Position numbers and translations under genes: made by a program
The notes under the pieces: generated by a model
What the model saw: the letters and a program-made list of their open reading frames with translations, nothing else
Told to the model about the DNA's origin: nothing
The model's database searches: none
IMG/VR virus record: IMGVR_UViG_3300050015_000167
Span: 64,001-128,000 of that record
From: a virus
Reading direction: 5' to 3' (one strand)
Length of the DNA: 64,000 nt
Part shown: piece after piece, positions 54,773 through 62,496 of the stretch
Layout: each line of letters starts with the position of its first letter
Numbering within the stretch: the first letter of the stretch is position 1

Positions 54773-55438
54773 ATGTTTAACCACCTTAACATCGAAATCG
54801 CAGAAGTTGCCAAGCAAGTATCCAAAGATGATACAGGTGGACCAAGATTATATAAGACTCCACATGGTGATATTTACCCTTCAATCACCACAATTTTATC
54901 TCCATTGAAAAGAGAAATACTTGAGAAATGGCGAAAACGTGTAGGTGATAAAACTGCCGACGCTGAATCACAATGGGGAAAAGATCGGGGAACAGCAATA
55001 CATTTGGCAGCAGAAAATGTATTGAATAATGAAAGCATCATAGGACATCCACTTCTTGTCAGGATGTTAATTCAAGATTTGATGCCGTATCTCCGAAAGA
55101 TTAATAACATTCATTGCCAAGAACAACCGTTATATTCTGATTTTTTTGAAACGGCCGGCCGGTGTGATACGATTGGTGAATACGGTGGTAAACTTTCTAT
55201 CATAGATTTTAAAGGATCTAAACGTACCAAAAAGATCGAATGGGTCCAAGATTATTTTCTCCAAGTTTCGTTTTACGCATATTCCTATTATGAAAGAACC
55301 GGTTATAAAATAGAACAGGGAGTTATTCTGATTGCCAATGAACAGGGACAAGCTTCAGAATTCATTATTAATCCTTGGGAGTATTGGAGTAAACTAAAGG
55401 AGGTCCGGAAACAGTATAAGGAAGAATTTGGAATTTAA
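54773..55438 (+). CDS. RecB/Cas4-like PD-(D/E)XK exonuclease
   Basis: A 221-residue nuclease: PSITTILSPLKRE, DRGTAIHLAAENVL, ETAGRCDTIGEYGGKLSIID continuing FKGSKR, the H...D...D-x-K pattern of RecB-family exonucleases, then QVSFYAYSYYERTG (the QxxxY motif). It probably trims DNA ends in recombination or degrades host DNA. A convergent HNH gene overlaps its last four bases. Confidence 0.85.
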   Translation: MFNHLNIEIAEVAKQVSKDDTGGPRLYKTPHGDIYPSITTILSPLKREILEKWRKRVGDKTADAESQWGKDRGTAIHLAAENVLNNESIIGHPLLVRMLIQDLMPYLRKINNIHCQEQPLYSDFFETAGRCDTIGEYGGKLSIIDFKGSKRTKKIEWVQDYFLQVSFYAYSYYERTGYKIEQGVILIANEQGQASEFIINPWEYWSKLKEVRKQYKEEFGI

Positions 55439-55989
55439 AATTTCTCTTTATAAGGACCCCGTTTCTTTCCTAATTTAGCTAAAGACATTTTTCTTTTAGT
55501 TTCTTCTGTCCGTTTAGAACCTATATTAAATTCTAATAATTTCTTTTTGTGAATTTCTGTAAGTTTCCTTCCTACAGAATTTGTATTACCTTTAGCAGAT
55601 TTAGATTGTTTCTTTCTGGTTTCTTTAGAAACTTTTCTTTTGTAATTGATAGCATTTTCTCCAGAACAAGATAAAATATTAGCGAGTTTTGTTCTTTCAA
55701 ATATTTTAAGATTTATAATTCTTCCATTTTTACCATTGAATTGCCCCATCCGATCAAATGCTAACCACATTTTAGCCTTTAATTTTCCGGTAACCATCTT
55801 CAATAATAAATGATGGCAGATCCAATGTTCCTTAAAAGTTAATACCACAGTTTCCGTACCGCCGGCGCACTTTGGAATAGTATGATGTTTCTCCGTATAC
55901 TCTAATGGTTTCGGTCGTGCCAAAGCCCGATCAATAATCCGGTAATAGGTCTTGGTATATTTGTTATCGAGATAAATAATTTCAGACAT
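55435..55989 (-). CDS. HNH homing endonuclease (KTYYQII family)
   Basis: A 184-residue HNH nuclease: DNKYTKTYYRIIDRALARPK, YTEKHHTIPKCAGG, LTFKEHWICHHLLLKMVTGK, MWLAFDRMGQ, NUMOD3 units and an LGKKRGPYKE tail. It has a minus-strand TATAAATA late promoter (56057-56064) and a GGGTGTG leader hairpin, like the genes at 29811 and 38498. Confidence 0.9.
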   Translation of the reverse strand: MSEIIYLDNKYTKTYYRIIDRALARPKPLEYTEKHHTIPKCAGGTETVVLTFKEHWICHHLLLKMVTGKLKAKMWLAFDRMGQFNGKNGRIINLKIFERTKLANILSCSGENAINYKRKVSKETRKKQSKSAKGNTNSVGRKLTEIHKKKLLEFNIGSKRTEETKRKMSLAKLGKKRGPYKEKF

Positions 55990-56019
55990 CCGCGGTAATC
56001 CCCTTTACTGCATTGTTTA

Positions 56020-56051
56020 GGGTGTGTTTTGGTATCAGCCATTTCACACCC
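56020..56051 (-). promoter_or_regulatory. HNH-leader stem-loop, copy 3
   Basis: Minus strand GGGTGTG...CACACCC, seven perfect pairs, followed by TAAACAATGCAGTA as in the 38527 copy. Confidence 0.65.
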
Positions 56052-56056
56052 ACAAC

Positions 56057-56064
56057 TATTTATA
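56057..56064 (-). promoter_or_regulatory. T4-type late promoter
   Basis: Perfect TATAAATA on the minus strand, 5 nt before the HNH-leader hairpin. Confidence 0.7.
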
Positions 56065-56068
56065 TTTC

Positions 56069-56097
56069 TTGACATTTCAATTGTTTTATGATATACT
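56069..56097 (+). promoter_or_regulatory. Sigma70 promoter
   Basis: TTGACA (56069-56074), 17-bp spacer, TATACT (56092-56097). Confidence 0.87.
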
Positions 56098-56113
56098 TAA
56101 TTTGAGAGGTAAC

Positions 56114-56350
56114 ATGATCGTTAACGTATACGTAAAAGAAACTGTAGGAAAGACTCGTAAGGTTATTCAAACTGACGTTTCTGGAAATGATTTTAATATT
56201 GCCGTTCGTGTCATCATGCAAGGCGGAGTATTCAATAAGGAAGTTTCAGATGTTGAAGGTACAGCGTTACCAGTAACCACTCTTTCTTTTTATCCTCCAA
56301 CCAGTATTGAGAAAATTACTTATGAAGATAATCCAACTAAAAAACTGTAG
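56114..56350 (+). CDS. Small hypothetical protein (78 aa)
   Basis: A 78-residue protein (MIVNVYVKETVGKTRKVIQT...). TGAGAGGTAAC provides a ribosome site 8 nt before the ATG, and a promoter lies just upstream. Function unknown. Confidence 0.65.
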   Translation: MIVNVYVKETVGKTRKVIQTDVSGNDFNIAVRVIMQGGVFNKEVSDVEGTALPVTTLSFYPPTSIEKITYEDNPTKKL

Positions 56351-56567
56351 TATTGGAATCGCAAATTGCGGTGCATGTCCTTTCTTTGAATATGATACCA
56401 TGCGTGGAGAATATCATACTTGTAAAATTAAAATTGATGGACATACATTGTCTGTAGGTAAATTTGGTATTCCAACAGCTTGTCCTTTAAAGGATAATGA
56501 TAGCCGAGTAAGATTTATTGGTTGCGAATATGATGGAACAAAAGGGTGTGATACATGGCAGCTATAA
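56322..56567 (+). CDS. Small Cys-rich hypothetical protein
   Basis: An 81-residue protein with cysteines in CGACPFF, HTCKIK, ACPLKD and IGCEYDGTKGC, suggesting one or two metal sites. The start lies in the end of the preceding gene; ATG 56322 chosen over TTG 56307. Function unknown. Confidence 0.65.
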   Translation: MKIIQLKNCSIGIANCGACPFFEYDTMRGEYHTCKIKIDGHTLSVGKFGIPTACPLKDNDSRVRFIGCEYDGTKGCDTWQL

Positions 56568-56827
56568 TTAATAAAGATGTAAAATTGTCGGAAGCACAAC
56601 AGAAGGAAATTGTTGAACAATGTAATGAGGCTTATGATAAAGGTGGAGCCGATGTTCTACGTATCATCGCAGAAACCGTACAACAGATTGCCGTAGATAA
56701 TGAATCTATGACGGAACATGTGGCTTTCACTTTGTATATACTTGAAGCTATCCGGCAAAGACTTTCTGAAGTGGTTCATACCGAAGAGCATGATACTCTT
56801 CCGGAGCCCAGTCTAATTCTTTCCTAA
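56555..56827 (+). CDS. Small helical hypothetical protein
   Basis: A 90-residue protein (MAAIINKDVKLSEAQQKEIV...) that looks all-alpha. Overlaps both neighbours. Function unknown. Confidence 0.6.
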   Translation: MAAIINKDVKLSEAQQKEIVEQCNEAYDKGGADVLRIIAETVQQIAVDNESMTEHVAFTLYILEAIRQRLSEVVHTEEHDTLPEPSLILS

Positions 56828-57021
56828 TGCCTATTGAAAATTGGTTTCATACAACAGTAAAAGGACATAAACATCGGTGGGGTAAATTTATTATTGTTTC
56901 GGACCAAAATATTAAATATAACCATAGAATGGTTCAAGGGAAAAAATATATTCTTAAAAGAGAATGTGAAACTTGTGGACAGATAGAATACAAACAGTAC
57001 GAAAATAAACTCGATATTTAG
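56827..57021 (+). CDS. Small basic hypothetical protein
   Basis: A 64-residue protein (MPIENWFHTTVKGHKHRWGK...) with CETCG near the C-terminus and His residues (HKHRW) that could complete a zinc site. Function unknown. Confidence 0.6.
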   Translation: MPIENWFHTTVKGHKHRWGKFIIVSDQNIKYNHRMVQGKKYILKRECETCGQIEYKQYENKLDI

Positions 57022-57022
57022 C

Positions 57023-57051
57023 TTGACAAACCCGTGATAATTGTTTATACT
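57023..57051 (+). promoter_or_regulatory. Sigma70 promoter for polynucleotide kinase
   Basis: TTGACA (57023-57028), 17-bp spacer, TATACT (57046-57051). Confidence 0.87.
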
Positions 57052-57089
57052 AAAATAGTACATTCAAATTAACGCGGGTTTCTTTATTT

Positions 57090-58073
57090 ATGAAGAGAAC
57101 AGATCAAACAGCAACTATCACTATCGGGCTTCCAGCTTCAGGTAAAACCACTTGGGCAAAGAAGGAAGTTGAATCGGCAGAATTCAAAGGAAAGACTATT
57201 GTTCGGGTGAACAATGATGATATCAGAGCCGAGTTGAATGGTGATTCTGATGTTCCTTGGACTCCAGAGTTTGAAAAAAAGGTTCGCGCTATTCGTTTTG
57301 GTCGGATGGAACGTGCTCTCAAAGATGGTTTCGATATCATCGTTGATAATACCCATTTGAATTACAAGACTTTGAATAGCCTCAAGACTTGGTTGAAACA
57401 GAATTTCTCTCACGTTGCTATCATCGAAAAGAGTTTCCTTGATGTATCTATTCAGGAATGTTTGGATCGTGATAAGGCACGAGGTGATCGTGGAGAACGG
57501 TGTGTTGGTCCGGAGGTAATCATGAAGATGGTAAAAGACTCTAATCTAATACCAGAAGTTAAACCTTATCCTATTGATTGGGAATTACCATGGTGCGGTA
57601 TTTCTGATTTGGATGGAACTTTAGCATTATTTGGAAAAAGACGAAACCCTTACGATGCTTCAAAATGTGATTTGATCGATACTCCCAATCTATCAGTTTT
57701 GAATTTGTTAACCGCCTATCATGATATTTACCAATTAACAGAAATTGATGGTTATCCTTTTAAATTGGGAAGAGAAAAAATATCTAAAATCTTTTTCTTT
57801 TCTGGGCGGTCTGACCAATATAAAGAACCAACGATTAAATTTCTTTTAACTAAATGTAACTTTTATATTATTGATAATCCTTATTTTGAATTGGTCATGA
57901 GAGAAAAAGGAGATAATAGATCTGATGAAATTATCAAAAAGGAATTTTTTGATGCTCATATTGTAGGTAAATATAATGTATCTTTTGTGTGCGATGACAG
58001 AAACCGTGTTGTACGGTTATGGCATTCTCTTGGTTTACCCGTATTTAATGTTGGCACGGGAGAAGAATTTTAA
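57090..58073 (+). CDS. pseT: Polynucleotide kinase/3'-phosphatase (T4 PseT-like)
   Basis: A 327-residue bifunctional repair enzyme (T4 Pnkp is 301). Kinase P-loop GLPASGKT is at residues 13-20; RVNNDDIRAEL and the lid CLDRDKARGDRGERCVG follow. The phosphatase HAD motif SDLDGT has D173 and D175, with a late CDDRN motif. It heals 2',3'-cyclic phosphate and 5'-OH ends for RNA ligase. A decayed HNH gene follows its stop. Confidence 0.94.
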   Translation: MKRTDQTATITIGLPASGKTTWAKKEVESAEFKGKTIVRVNNDDIRAELNGDSDVPWTPEFEKKVRAIRFGRMERALKDGFDIIVDNTHLNYKTLNSLKTWLKQNFSHVAIIEKSFLDVSIQECLDRDKARGDRGERCVGPEVIMKMVKDSNLIPEVKPYPIDWELPWCGISDLDGTLALFGKRRNPYDASKCDLIDTPNLSVLNLLTAYHDIYQLTEIDGYPFKLGREKISKIFFFSGRSDQYKEPTIKFLLTKCNFYIIDNPYFELVMREKGDNRSDEIIKKEFFDAHIVGKYNVSFVCDDRNRVVRLWHSLGLPVFNVGTGEEF

Positions 58074-58211
58074 CTTTATAAGGACCGCGTTTCTTTCCTA
58101 ATTGTGCTTCCGATTGTTTCCTTTTATGTTCTAAAGTTTGGTGCGAATCTTAGCTCTATCGATAATCTGGTAGTAGGTCTTGGCGTATTTGTTACAAATA
58201 AAAGTTGACAT
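58074..58211 (-). pseudogene. HNH homing gene (KTYYQII family) with the core deleted
   Basis: From 58211 on the minus strand the frame reads MSTFICNKYAKTYYQIIDRA, then KIRTKL and a stop; right after it, in another frame, comes EHKRKQSEAQLGKKRGPYK, the family's C-terminal tail. The HH core and repeats between are lost. It sits exactly where intact copies sit: after a plus-strand stop and with ATGTCAA across the next gene's -35. Confidence 0.85.
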
Positions 58212-58233
58212 TCATTAGTATTTATGATACTCT
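58205..58233 (+). promoter_or_regulatory. Sigma70 promoter overlapping the HNH relic start
   Basis: TTGACA (58205-58210), 17-bp spacer, TACTCT (58228-58233, weak). Confidence 0.65.
58219..58226 (-). promoter_or_regulatory. Late-type box of the HNH relic
   Basis: CATAAATA on the minus strand, 7 nt before the relic's ATG, as at 20853. Confidence 0.45.
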
Positions 58234-58249
58234 GTAATAGAGACAAATT

Positions 58250-58624
58250 ATGATTTACGTTCCTAAACACGATGATATTGTGGATATGTTTTTGACACAA
58301 CATTCGGAAGAACGTATTCTTGGACGATTTCCCAAACTGAAATTTAAGGAAAATCTTAAAGTCTTTGTTTCATATTGTGAGAGTCCACGTGCCGAATCAA
58401 TGTGGGCAATTCCGATCGAAGGTGGTTATGTAATTGGTAAGTGGGTCCTTTCTACAAAAGGAAGTTATATCAAAGGTATCTTTATCGCTCAAACCGCATT
58501 GTATCATTGGCAGTTTAAGAGATCCGGTTTCATTAAAAAGATTTCGGTACAATTACAATTTAGACGTATTAATAGCCAAACAGCAAATAAGGAAAAAAGA
58601 AATGCTCATAAACGAAACGCTTGA
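58250..58624 (+). CDS. Hypothetical protein (124 aa)
   Basis: A 124-residue protein (MIYVPKHDDIVDMFLTQHSE...), beta-rich in the middle and very basic at the end. No family recognised. GAGACAAATT precedes the ATG. It overlaps the next gene by 23 bases. Confidence 0.65.
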   Translation: MIYVPKHDDIVDMFLTQHSEERILGRFPKLKFKENLKVFVSYCESPRAESMWAIPIEGGYVIGKWVLSTKGSYIKGIFIAQTALYHWQFKRSGFIKKISVQLQFRRINSQTANKEKRNAHKRNA

Positions 58625-58892
58625 TGCTTTGAAGATTGGTGTTTGCTCTATGGTTTACACCAAGATGGATGGAGAAGTTCGTCATGCTACGGGAACTTTG
58701 AATCCTCATTTGATTCCTGGTGAATTTCATCCTAAAAAGAAACCCGTAACAGAAGAAACCCCGAATGAATTGGCACGACGTAAGGACCTTGAAACACCAA
58801 GTGATCTGGTTCATTACTTCGATTTTGGATCTAAAGGATGGCGTTGTTTCTGGTTGGAAAATCTGAAGTCTTTGAGCGTACATCTACTATAA
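58602..58892 (+). CDS. DUF2693-type SH3-like protein
   Basis: A 96-residue protein: MVYTKMDGEVRHATGTLNPH and YFDFGSKGWRCFWLENL match the DUF2693 pattern (KxDGxxRxAxGTLN ... GWRxF). Function unknown. AAGGAAAAAAGA is the ribosome site; the longer frame from an upstream ATG lies wholly within the previous gene and is rejected. Confidence 0.75.
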   Translation: MLINETLDALKIGVCSMVYTKMDGEVRHATGTLNPHLIPGEFHPKKKPVTEETPNELARRKDLETPSDLVHYFDFGSKGWRCFWLENLKSLSVHLL

Positions 58893-58894
58893 AG

Positions 58895-58921
58895 AAAAGG
58901 GGCTTTATGCCCCTTCCTTTT
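58895..58921. terminator. Bidirectional terminator
   Basis: AAAAGGGGC-TTTAT-GCCCCTT followed by CCTTTT; on the other strand it ends in A-rich/T-rich tracts too, and it separates two convergent genes. Confidence 0.8.
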
Positions 58922-59606
58922 CTTTGAAAAAATCTCTCTTTGCGATAATCCATTCTTTAACTATACCAGAACGTACAATATCTTCAATACCAAATTCTAC
59001 GAAACTAAAACTTTCGCATGATTCGATGATATCCAAGAACTCTGGTAAACCAGTTTTATCATATTTACTTCTATATAAATCCGTTTGTTCTATATCACCA
59101 CAAAAGATAACCTTACATTTATCTCCCATACGAGTAATTACTGTATCTAATTCCTCAAAATTCATATTCTCTATTTCATCAACAATAACAATAGCATCAT
59201 TCAATGTTGTTCCTCGTAAATGAGACGTGGTTATAAATTCTAATAATTTCTTTTCTTTTAAAAGTTGGTAAGCATCTCCTCTTCCAAATAATTCACAACA
59301 AATCTTTTCATATGGAACTTCATATGCGGCTGCTTTTTCACCATCTGTTCCTGGTAAGAACCCCATATCCCTAGAGGGAACAGCACTTCGGACAATAATA
59401 ATCTTGGGATATTTTCTTGCGAAAACATCTTGTATGGCTAACCATAATGAAAGGAAGGTTTTTCCTGTACCGGCAACACCATGTAATACTAAATTGTAAT
59501 TATCATTATAACAATCAATAGTTTCCTGTTGATTGGGTGTTTTGGCTTCAATCCTTTTTAAAGAGAAAGACTTATCCAGTACTGGTTTCTGTTTTTTTGC
59601 TGACAT
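58905..59606 (-). CDS. phoH: PhoH-family ATPase
   Basis: A 233-residue PhoH protein: PNQQETIDCY, Walker A GVAGTGKT at residues 43-50, RSAVPSRDMGFLPG, and Walker B VIVDEIENM, with VIFCGDIEQTDL (sensor). Phage PhoH proteins are common and are thought to act on RNA or in stress; the role is not settled. Minus strand, convergent with the DUF2693 gene. Confidence 0.93.
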   Translation of the reverse strand: MSAKKQKPVLDKSFSLKRIEAKTPNQQETIDCYNDNYNLVLHGVAGTGKTFLSLWLAIQDVFARKYPKIIIVRSAVPSRDMGFLPGTDGEKAAAYEVPYEKICCELFGRGDAYQLLKEKKLLEFITTSHLRGTTLNDAIVIVDEIENMNFEELDTVITRMGDKCKVIFCGDIEQTDLYRSKYDKTGLPEFLDIIESCESFSFVEFGIEDIVRSGIVKEWIIAKRDFFKEKEGA

Positions 59607-59668
59607 TCTTTTGATGTCCTTTAGCGGAAATTTAGGAAGTTAATATAGTACTCATCAATACAACATAT

Positions 59669-59995
59669 CTAAATCATTCTACCTGGTTGGTAATGTGCTT
59701 TATTGAAATTCACAAATTTAGTTTTTAATTTACCATCGGGACCTTTTACGCTTCTATCAGGGACAGAGTTTTCCATACGTCCTAAAACACCATGAAGAAA
59801 CGCATCTGGAGGTCTGGTTATTCCTAGGCGTATAGGATCACCAATAGCTGGAGCAGAACTTAAAAATTGGTGTACGCATCCGGTAAAATGGCATTCAGGA
59901 CATGGGGAAATTTCAGGGAGCAAATAATCTTTCATTGGTAATGAGGCTTCAATTACCGTATCACAATTGTTACAAATATATTCATAGTTTGGCAT
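59669..59995 (-). CDS. FmdB-type zinc-ribbon protein
   Basis: A 108-residue protein: MPNYEYICNNCDTVIEASLP start and CPECHFTGCVHQFLS, the FmdB zinc ribbon, then a basic tail. A minus-strand TATAAATA late promoter (60024-60031) lies 28 nt upstream with GAAAG as a weak ribosome site. Role unknown; compare 18162. Confidence 0.82.
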   Translation of the reverse strand: MPNYEYICNNCDTVIEASLPMKDYLLPEISPCPECHFTGCVHQFLSSAPAIGDPIRLGITRPPDAFLHGVLGRMENSVPDRSVKGPDGKLKTKFVNFNKAHYQPGRMI

Positions 59996-60023
59996 AGTAG
60001 GGTCACTTTCTTTCGTCTAATAC

Positions 60024-60031
60024 TATTTATA
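60024..60031 (-). promoter_or_regulatory. T4-type late promoter
   Basis: Perfect TATAAATA on the minus strand upstream of the FmdB-like gene. Confidence 0.65.
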
Positions 60032-60039
60032 TAAATCAC

Positions 60040-60068
60040 TTGACAAGTATCAAAAATTCAGATATACT
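60040..60068 (+). promoter_or_regulatory. Sigma70 promoter
   Basis: TTGACA (60040-60045), 17-bp spacer, TATACT (60063-60068); ATG 6 nt further, predicting a leaderless mRNA. Confidence 0.88.
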
Positions 60069-60074
60069 TAAATT

Positions 60075-61241
60075 ATGGGCAGACATAAACAAGTACGCAT
60101 AGTGATACCAAAAGAAGGTGAACCTGTTTCCAAAAAGGCTCTCAATGACTCCGCAGTTGTTGCTTGGGGTAGTGAGCCTATTTTTCATCCTTTGAATCCT
60201 CTATTGACCGCGGATGAAAAAGAAACAGAAACGGAAATTGCAATTTGCCAAGGTATAAATTGGTATCATTTCATGTGCGGAGAGAAAAACTTCAAGTCCT
60301 TTTTTATCGATTATGCCGAAAAATTCTTTCCAAAAGAAGCCGTAAAACTAAAACATTTGGATTCAGAACTTTTTGTTTGTGGTTCTGGCCACGCTTATGG
60401 AATTGTTGCTCGCATGATTATGCGTGGTTGGCCTGTAAAAGAAAAGCATATTGAACGCCTTGAAGAATTGATTAAGGAATATGCCAAGACTGTTGTATCG
60501 AAGGAAGATAAACCTGTACTTGTCAAGGCAAGAGATCCTAAATTGATTGAAGCTATCGGAGTTGTTAATGGACAACTTGATGATTTCGGTTTCGGTTCTA
60601 AAAAGGGATTCCCCGATACATGTATGGCTAATGTAGCTTTAAAACTTGGATGTTCTAATCCCCAAAGATTGAAAGTACATGAACATTTCGTTCCTATGAT
60701 GTTGGAACTTAAACTTGCTATTGACGGTAAGAATACCGAAATGAAGGAAGCTTATTCCGGGAACACTAAAGCCACTCTGAAAAAGATCTATGACTGGATG
60801 ATTGGTGAGCCTTCTGTAGATCTTATTAAAGCGGTAAAGAAAACTCGTAAGGCTCGTAAGATAAAGCAAAAGACTCCGGCACAGATCCTGAAGTTGTTCA
60901 CTTGTCAGAAATATAATAAGGAACTCAATATCAATTCGATTGAACCTGAAGATATTCTCCGAGCAGAACAGTTGTGGGTATTCAATACGAAAACTCGGCG
61001 TCTTGGTGTTTTCTATGCAGCCGATGAAAAGGGACTTTCAGTAACTCGTAAGTCCATAGATAATTACGATGAGAAAACCAGTTATTGTAAGAAGATTCGT
61101 AAACCAAAAGAATTTCTTCCTGGTGTATTGGCTGCTGGAAAGGTAGCACTTCGCCGTATCTTGGAAGATGTTCATGCTACCAAAACATTGTTAAAGAGTC
61201 GTATTAGTGCTGATGTTCTACTTCTAAAGGTGGTAAAATAA
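60075..61241 (+). CDS. Hypothetical protein (388 aa) from a leaderless mRNA
   Basis: A 388-residue protein, one of the larger unknowns. The first 80 residues contain DSAVVAWGSEPIFHP; the middle is helical and basic (KAVKKTRKARKIKQK) and LRAEQLWVFNTKTRRLGVFY starts a C-terminal part that reads like the conserved C-terminus of phage structural or DNA-associated proteins. I do not recognise a family. No ribosome site. Confidence 0.7.
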   Translation: MGRHKQVRIVIPKEGEPVSKKALNDSAVVAWGSEPIFHPLNPLLTADEKETETEIAICQGINWYHFMCGEKNFKSFFIDYAEKFFPKEAVKLKHLDSELFVCGSGHAYGIVARMIMRGWPVKEKHIERLEELIKEYAKTVVSKEDKPVLVKARDPKLIEAIGVVNGQLDDFGFGSKKGFPDTCMANVALKLGCSNPQRLKVHEHFVPMMLELKLAIDGKNTEMKEAYSGNTKATLKKIYDWMIGEPSVDLIKAVKKTRKARKIKQKTPAQILKLFTCQKYNKELNINSIEPEDILRAEQLWVFNTKTRRLGVFYAADEKGLSVTRKSIDNYDEKTSYCKKIRKPKEFLPGVLAAGKVALRRILEDVHATKTLLKSRISADVLLLKVVK

Positions 61242-61253
61242 TTAATGGTTAAT

Positions 61254-61421
61254 ATGAACGCATATGAATCTTGGGTTGAATTCATGATGGAGTATTACAT
61301 GAATATTTTTCCAGGACATGAAGAAAAAATTTATCGTAGATGGGCAGTCGGATCGGTAGATCGAGCAGCCGTAATGCTCGGAGATTATTTTAGTAGGAAT
61401 TATTATGATAATCGACTATAA
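61254..61421 (+). CDS. Small hypothetical protein (55 aa)
   Basis: MNAYESWVEFMMEYYMNIFP ... RRWAVGSVDRAAVMLGDYFS. An ATG at 61245 adds three residues. It overlaps the next gene by 17 bases. Function unknown. Confidence 0.55.
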   Translation: MNAYESWVEFMMEYYMNIFPGHEEKIYRRWAVGSVDRAAVMLGDYFSRNYYDNRL

Positions 61422-61608
61422 TAATCCCGATTGTTTTTGTCCTTATTGTGAAGATCTTCTGGATGATGATGGTTCATGTCCTAATGATTGTGATTATGAA
61501 TTAGAAGATTATCTATTGGATGAAGATGATCTTATCTATGAGGATGATTTTTATGATATCATTCCTGGATATGATTTTTATTTAGAAGATTTTCCTGATT
61601 ATGAATAA
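61405..61608 (+). CDS. Very acidic small protein with N-terminal zinc motif
   Basis: A 67-residue protein: CFCPYCEDLLDDDGSCPNDC near the N-terminus and an Asp/Glu/Tyr-rich remainder (about half acidic). GTAGGAATT is the ribosome site. Could be a DNA mimic or zinc-binding adaptor; unassigned. Confidence 0.65.
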   Translation: MIIDYNNPDCFCPYCEDLLDDDGSCPNDCDYELEDYLLDEDDLIYEDDFYDIIPGYDFYLEDFPDYE

Positions 61609-61816
61609 AAAGACATTGGATCTTTTACCATCAACCATAGATATGGGTGTGAGATACGCAAGAGAAATTGAAATATCTCCTGAAAAGAAGATCGTTTATC
61701 TTTCCATTGATCCAGAAAAAGAAACGGAAGCATTAGCAGCCGAAGTAAAAGACTTCTGGTTGATATATAGTACTACACCGAAAGAAATTAAAAATGATCT
61801 ACAACCCACTACCTAA
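61601..61816 (+). CDS. Small hypothetical protein (71 aa)
   Basis: MNKKTLDLLPSTIDMGVRYA ... mixed alpha/beta. Overlaps both neighbours by 8 and 23 bases, so the run 61254-62472 is a tightly coupled operon. Function unknown. Confidence 0.6.
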   Translation: MNKKTLDLLPSTIDMGVRYAREIEISPEKKIVYLSIDPEKETEALAAEVKDFWLIYSTTPKEIKNDLQPTT

Positions 61817-62273
61817 AGAAAAACAAGCATTGATGTATATTAGTCCTTCTGGAGTCTTGTCTATGGATAAGACAACACATGAACCTTTATGGACCAGGCT
61901 CAAAAGAAAGTTTCATAATCTTTTTCAAAAGAAGATAAAACTTATCCCAATTACAGATAGCCAAAATCCTGTAGCTTGTGATATGTTGAGTAGACAACAA
62001 GGTGAAGTAATTGCTCCTATGCCATTGGATACGGTAGAGGATATTGCTGGCATGGCATCATCTGCGGCAGCGGATCATGAATATGAGAGAGTTATTATTT
62101 ATCCTATTAATCCTGAAATGAGATCCAAAGTTTTGGAACTGATACAGAATAATAAACAGGTCTATCCGATGTTTGAATATTCTGAAGCTAATATAGTTTC
62201 AAATGATGATTTAAATTCCAAAACAATAATATACAAATATGGTGGAAGATCTCATTATACCAAGCCCGTCTGA
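61794..62273 (+). CDS. Hypothetical protein (159 aa)
   Basis: A 159-residue protein with a basic early segment (LWTRLKRKFHNLFQKKIKL) and an alpha/beta C-terminal half. No family recognised. Overlaps the next gene by 35 bases. Confidence 0.65.
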   Translation: MIYNPLPKEKQALMYISPSGVLSMDKTTHEPLWTRLKRKFHNLFQKKIKLIPITDSQNPVACDMLSRQQGEVIAPMPLDTVEDIAGMASSAAADHEYERVIIYPINPEMRSKVLELIQNNKQVYPMFEYSEANIVSNDDLNSKTIIYKYGGRSHYTKPV

Positions 62274-62472
62274 TAGGATAACATCATTAAATGACATTAT
62301 ATTAGTTTGTGCGTGGGGTAGTTACGTTTTATCTAAAGAACGCAGCCAAGACGTTTTGGCGGGTATTGAGAGTATATCTACAATGTGTTTAGGCTTAACA
62401 AAAGACAATCAACCGAAACATCCATTACATATTGCTTATTCTCAAGATCTTATCCCATTTGACATCCATTAA
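62239..62472 (+). CDS. DUF1643-like protein, N-terminal half missing
   Basis: A 77-residue protein whose LVCAWGSYVLSKERSQDVLA and CLGLTKDNQPKHPLHIAYSQ match the C-terminal half of DUF1643 proteins (AWG...CLGxTxxGxPKHPL), usually about 150 residues. The N-terminal half is absent, so it is either truncated or a natural half-domain. Function unknown. The next promoter overlaps its end. Confidence 0.65.
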   Translation: MVEDLIIPSPSDRITSLNDIILVCAWGSYVLSKERSQDVLAGIESISTMCLGLTKDNQPKHPLHIAYSQDLIPFDIH

Positions 62473-62487
62473 TGCTTGTGCTATAAT
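62459..62487 (+). promoter_or_regulatory. Consensus sigma70 promoter for rnh
   Basis: TTGACA (62459-62464), 17-bp spacer, TATAAT (62482-62487); ATG 9 nt further, so at most a 3-nt leader. Confidence 0.88.
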
Positions 62488-62496
62488 GATTAGATA

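Noticed and set aside
56024-56113. N-terminal extension of the 56114 gene
   Set aside because: It would run through the HNH leader hairpin and the sigma70 promoter; the ATG at 56114 has a ribosome site.
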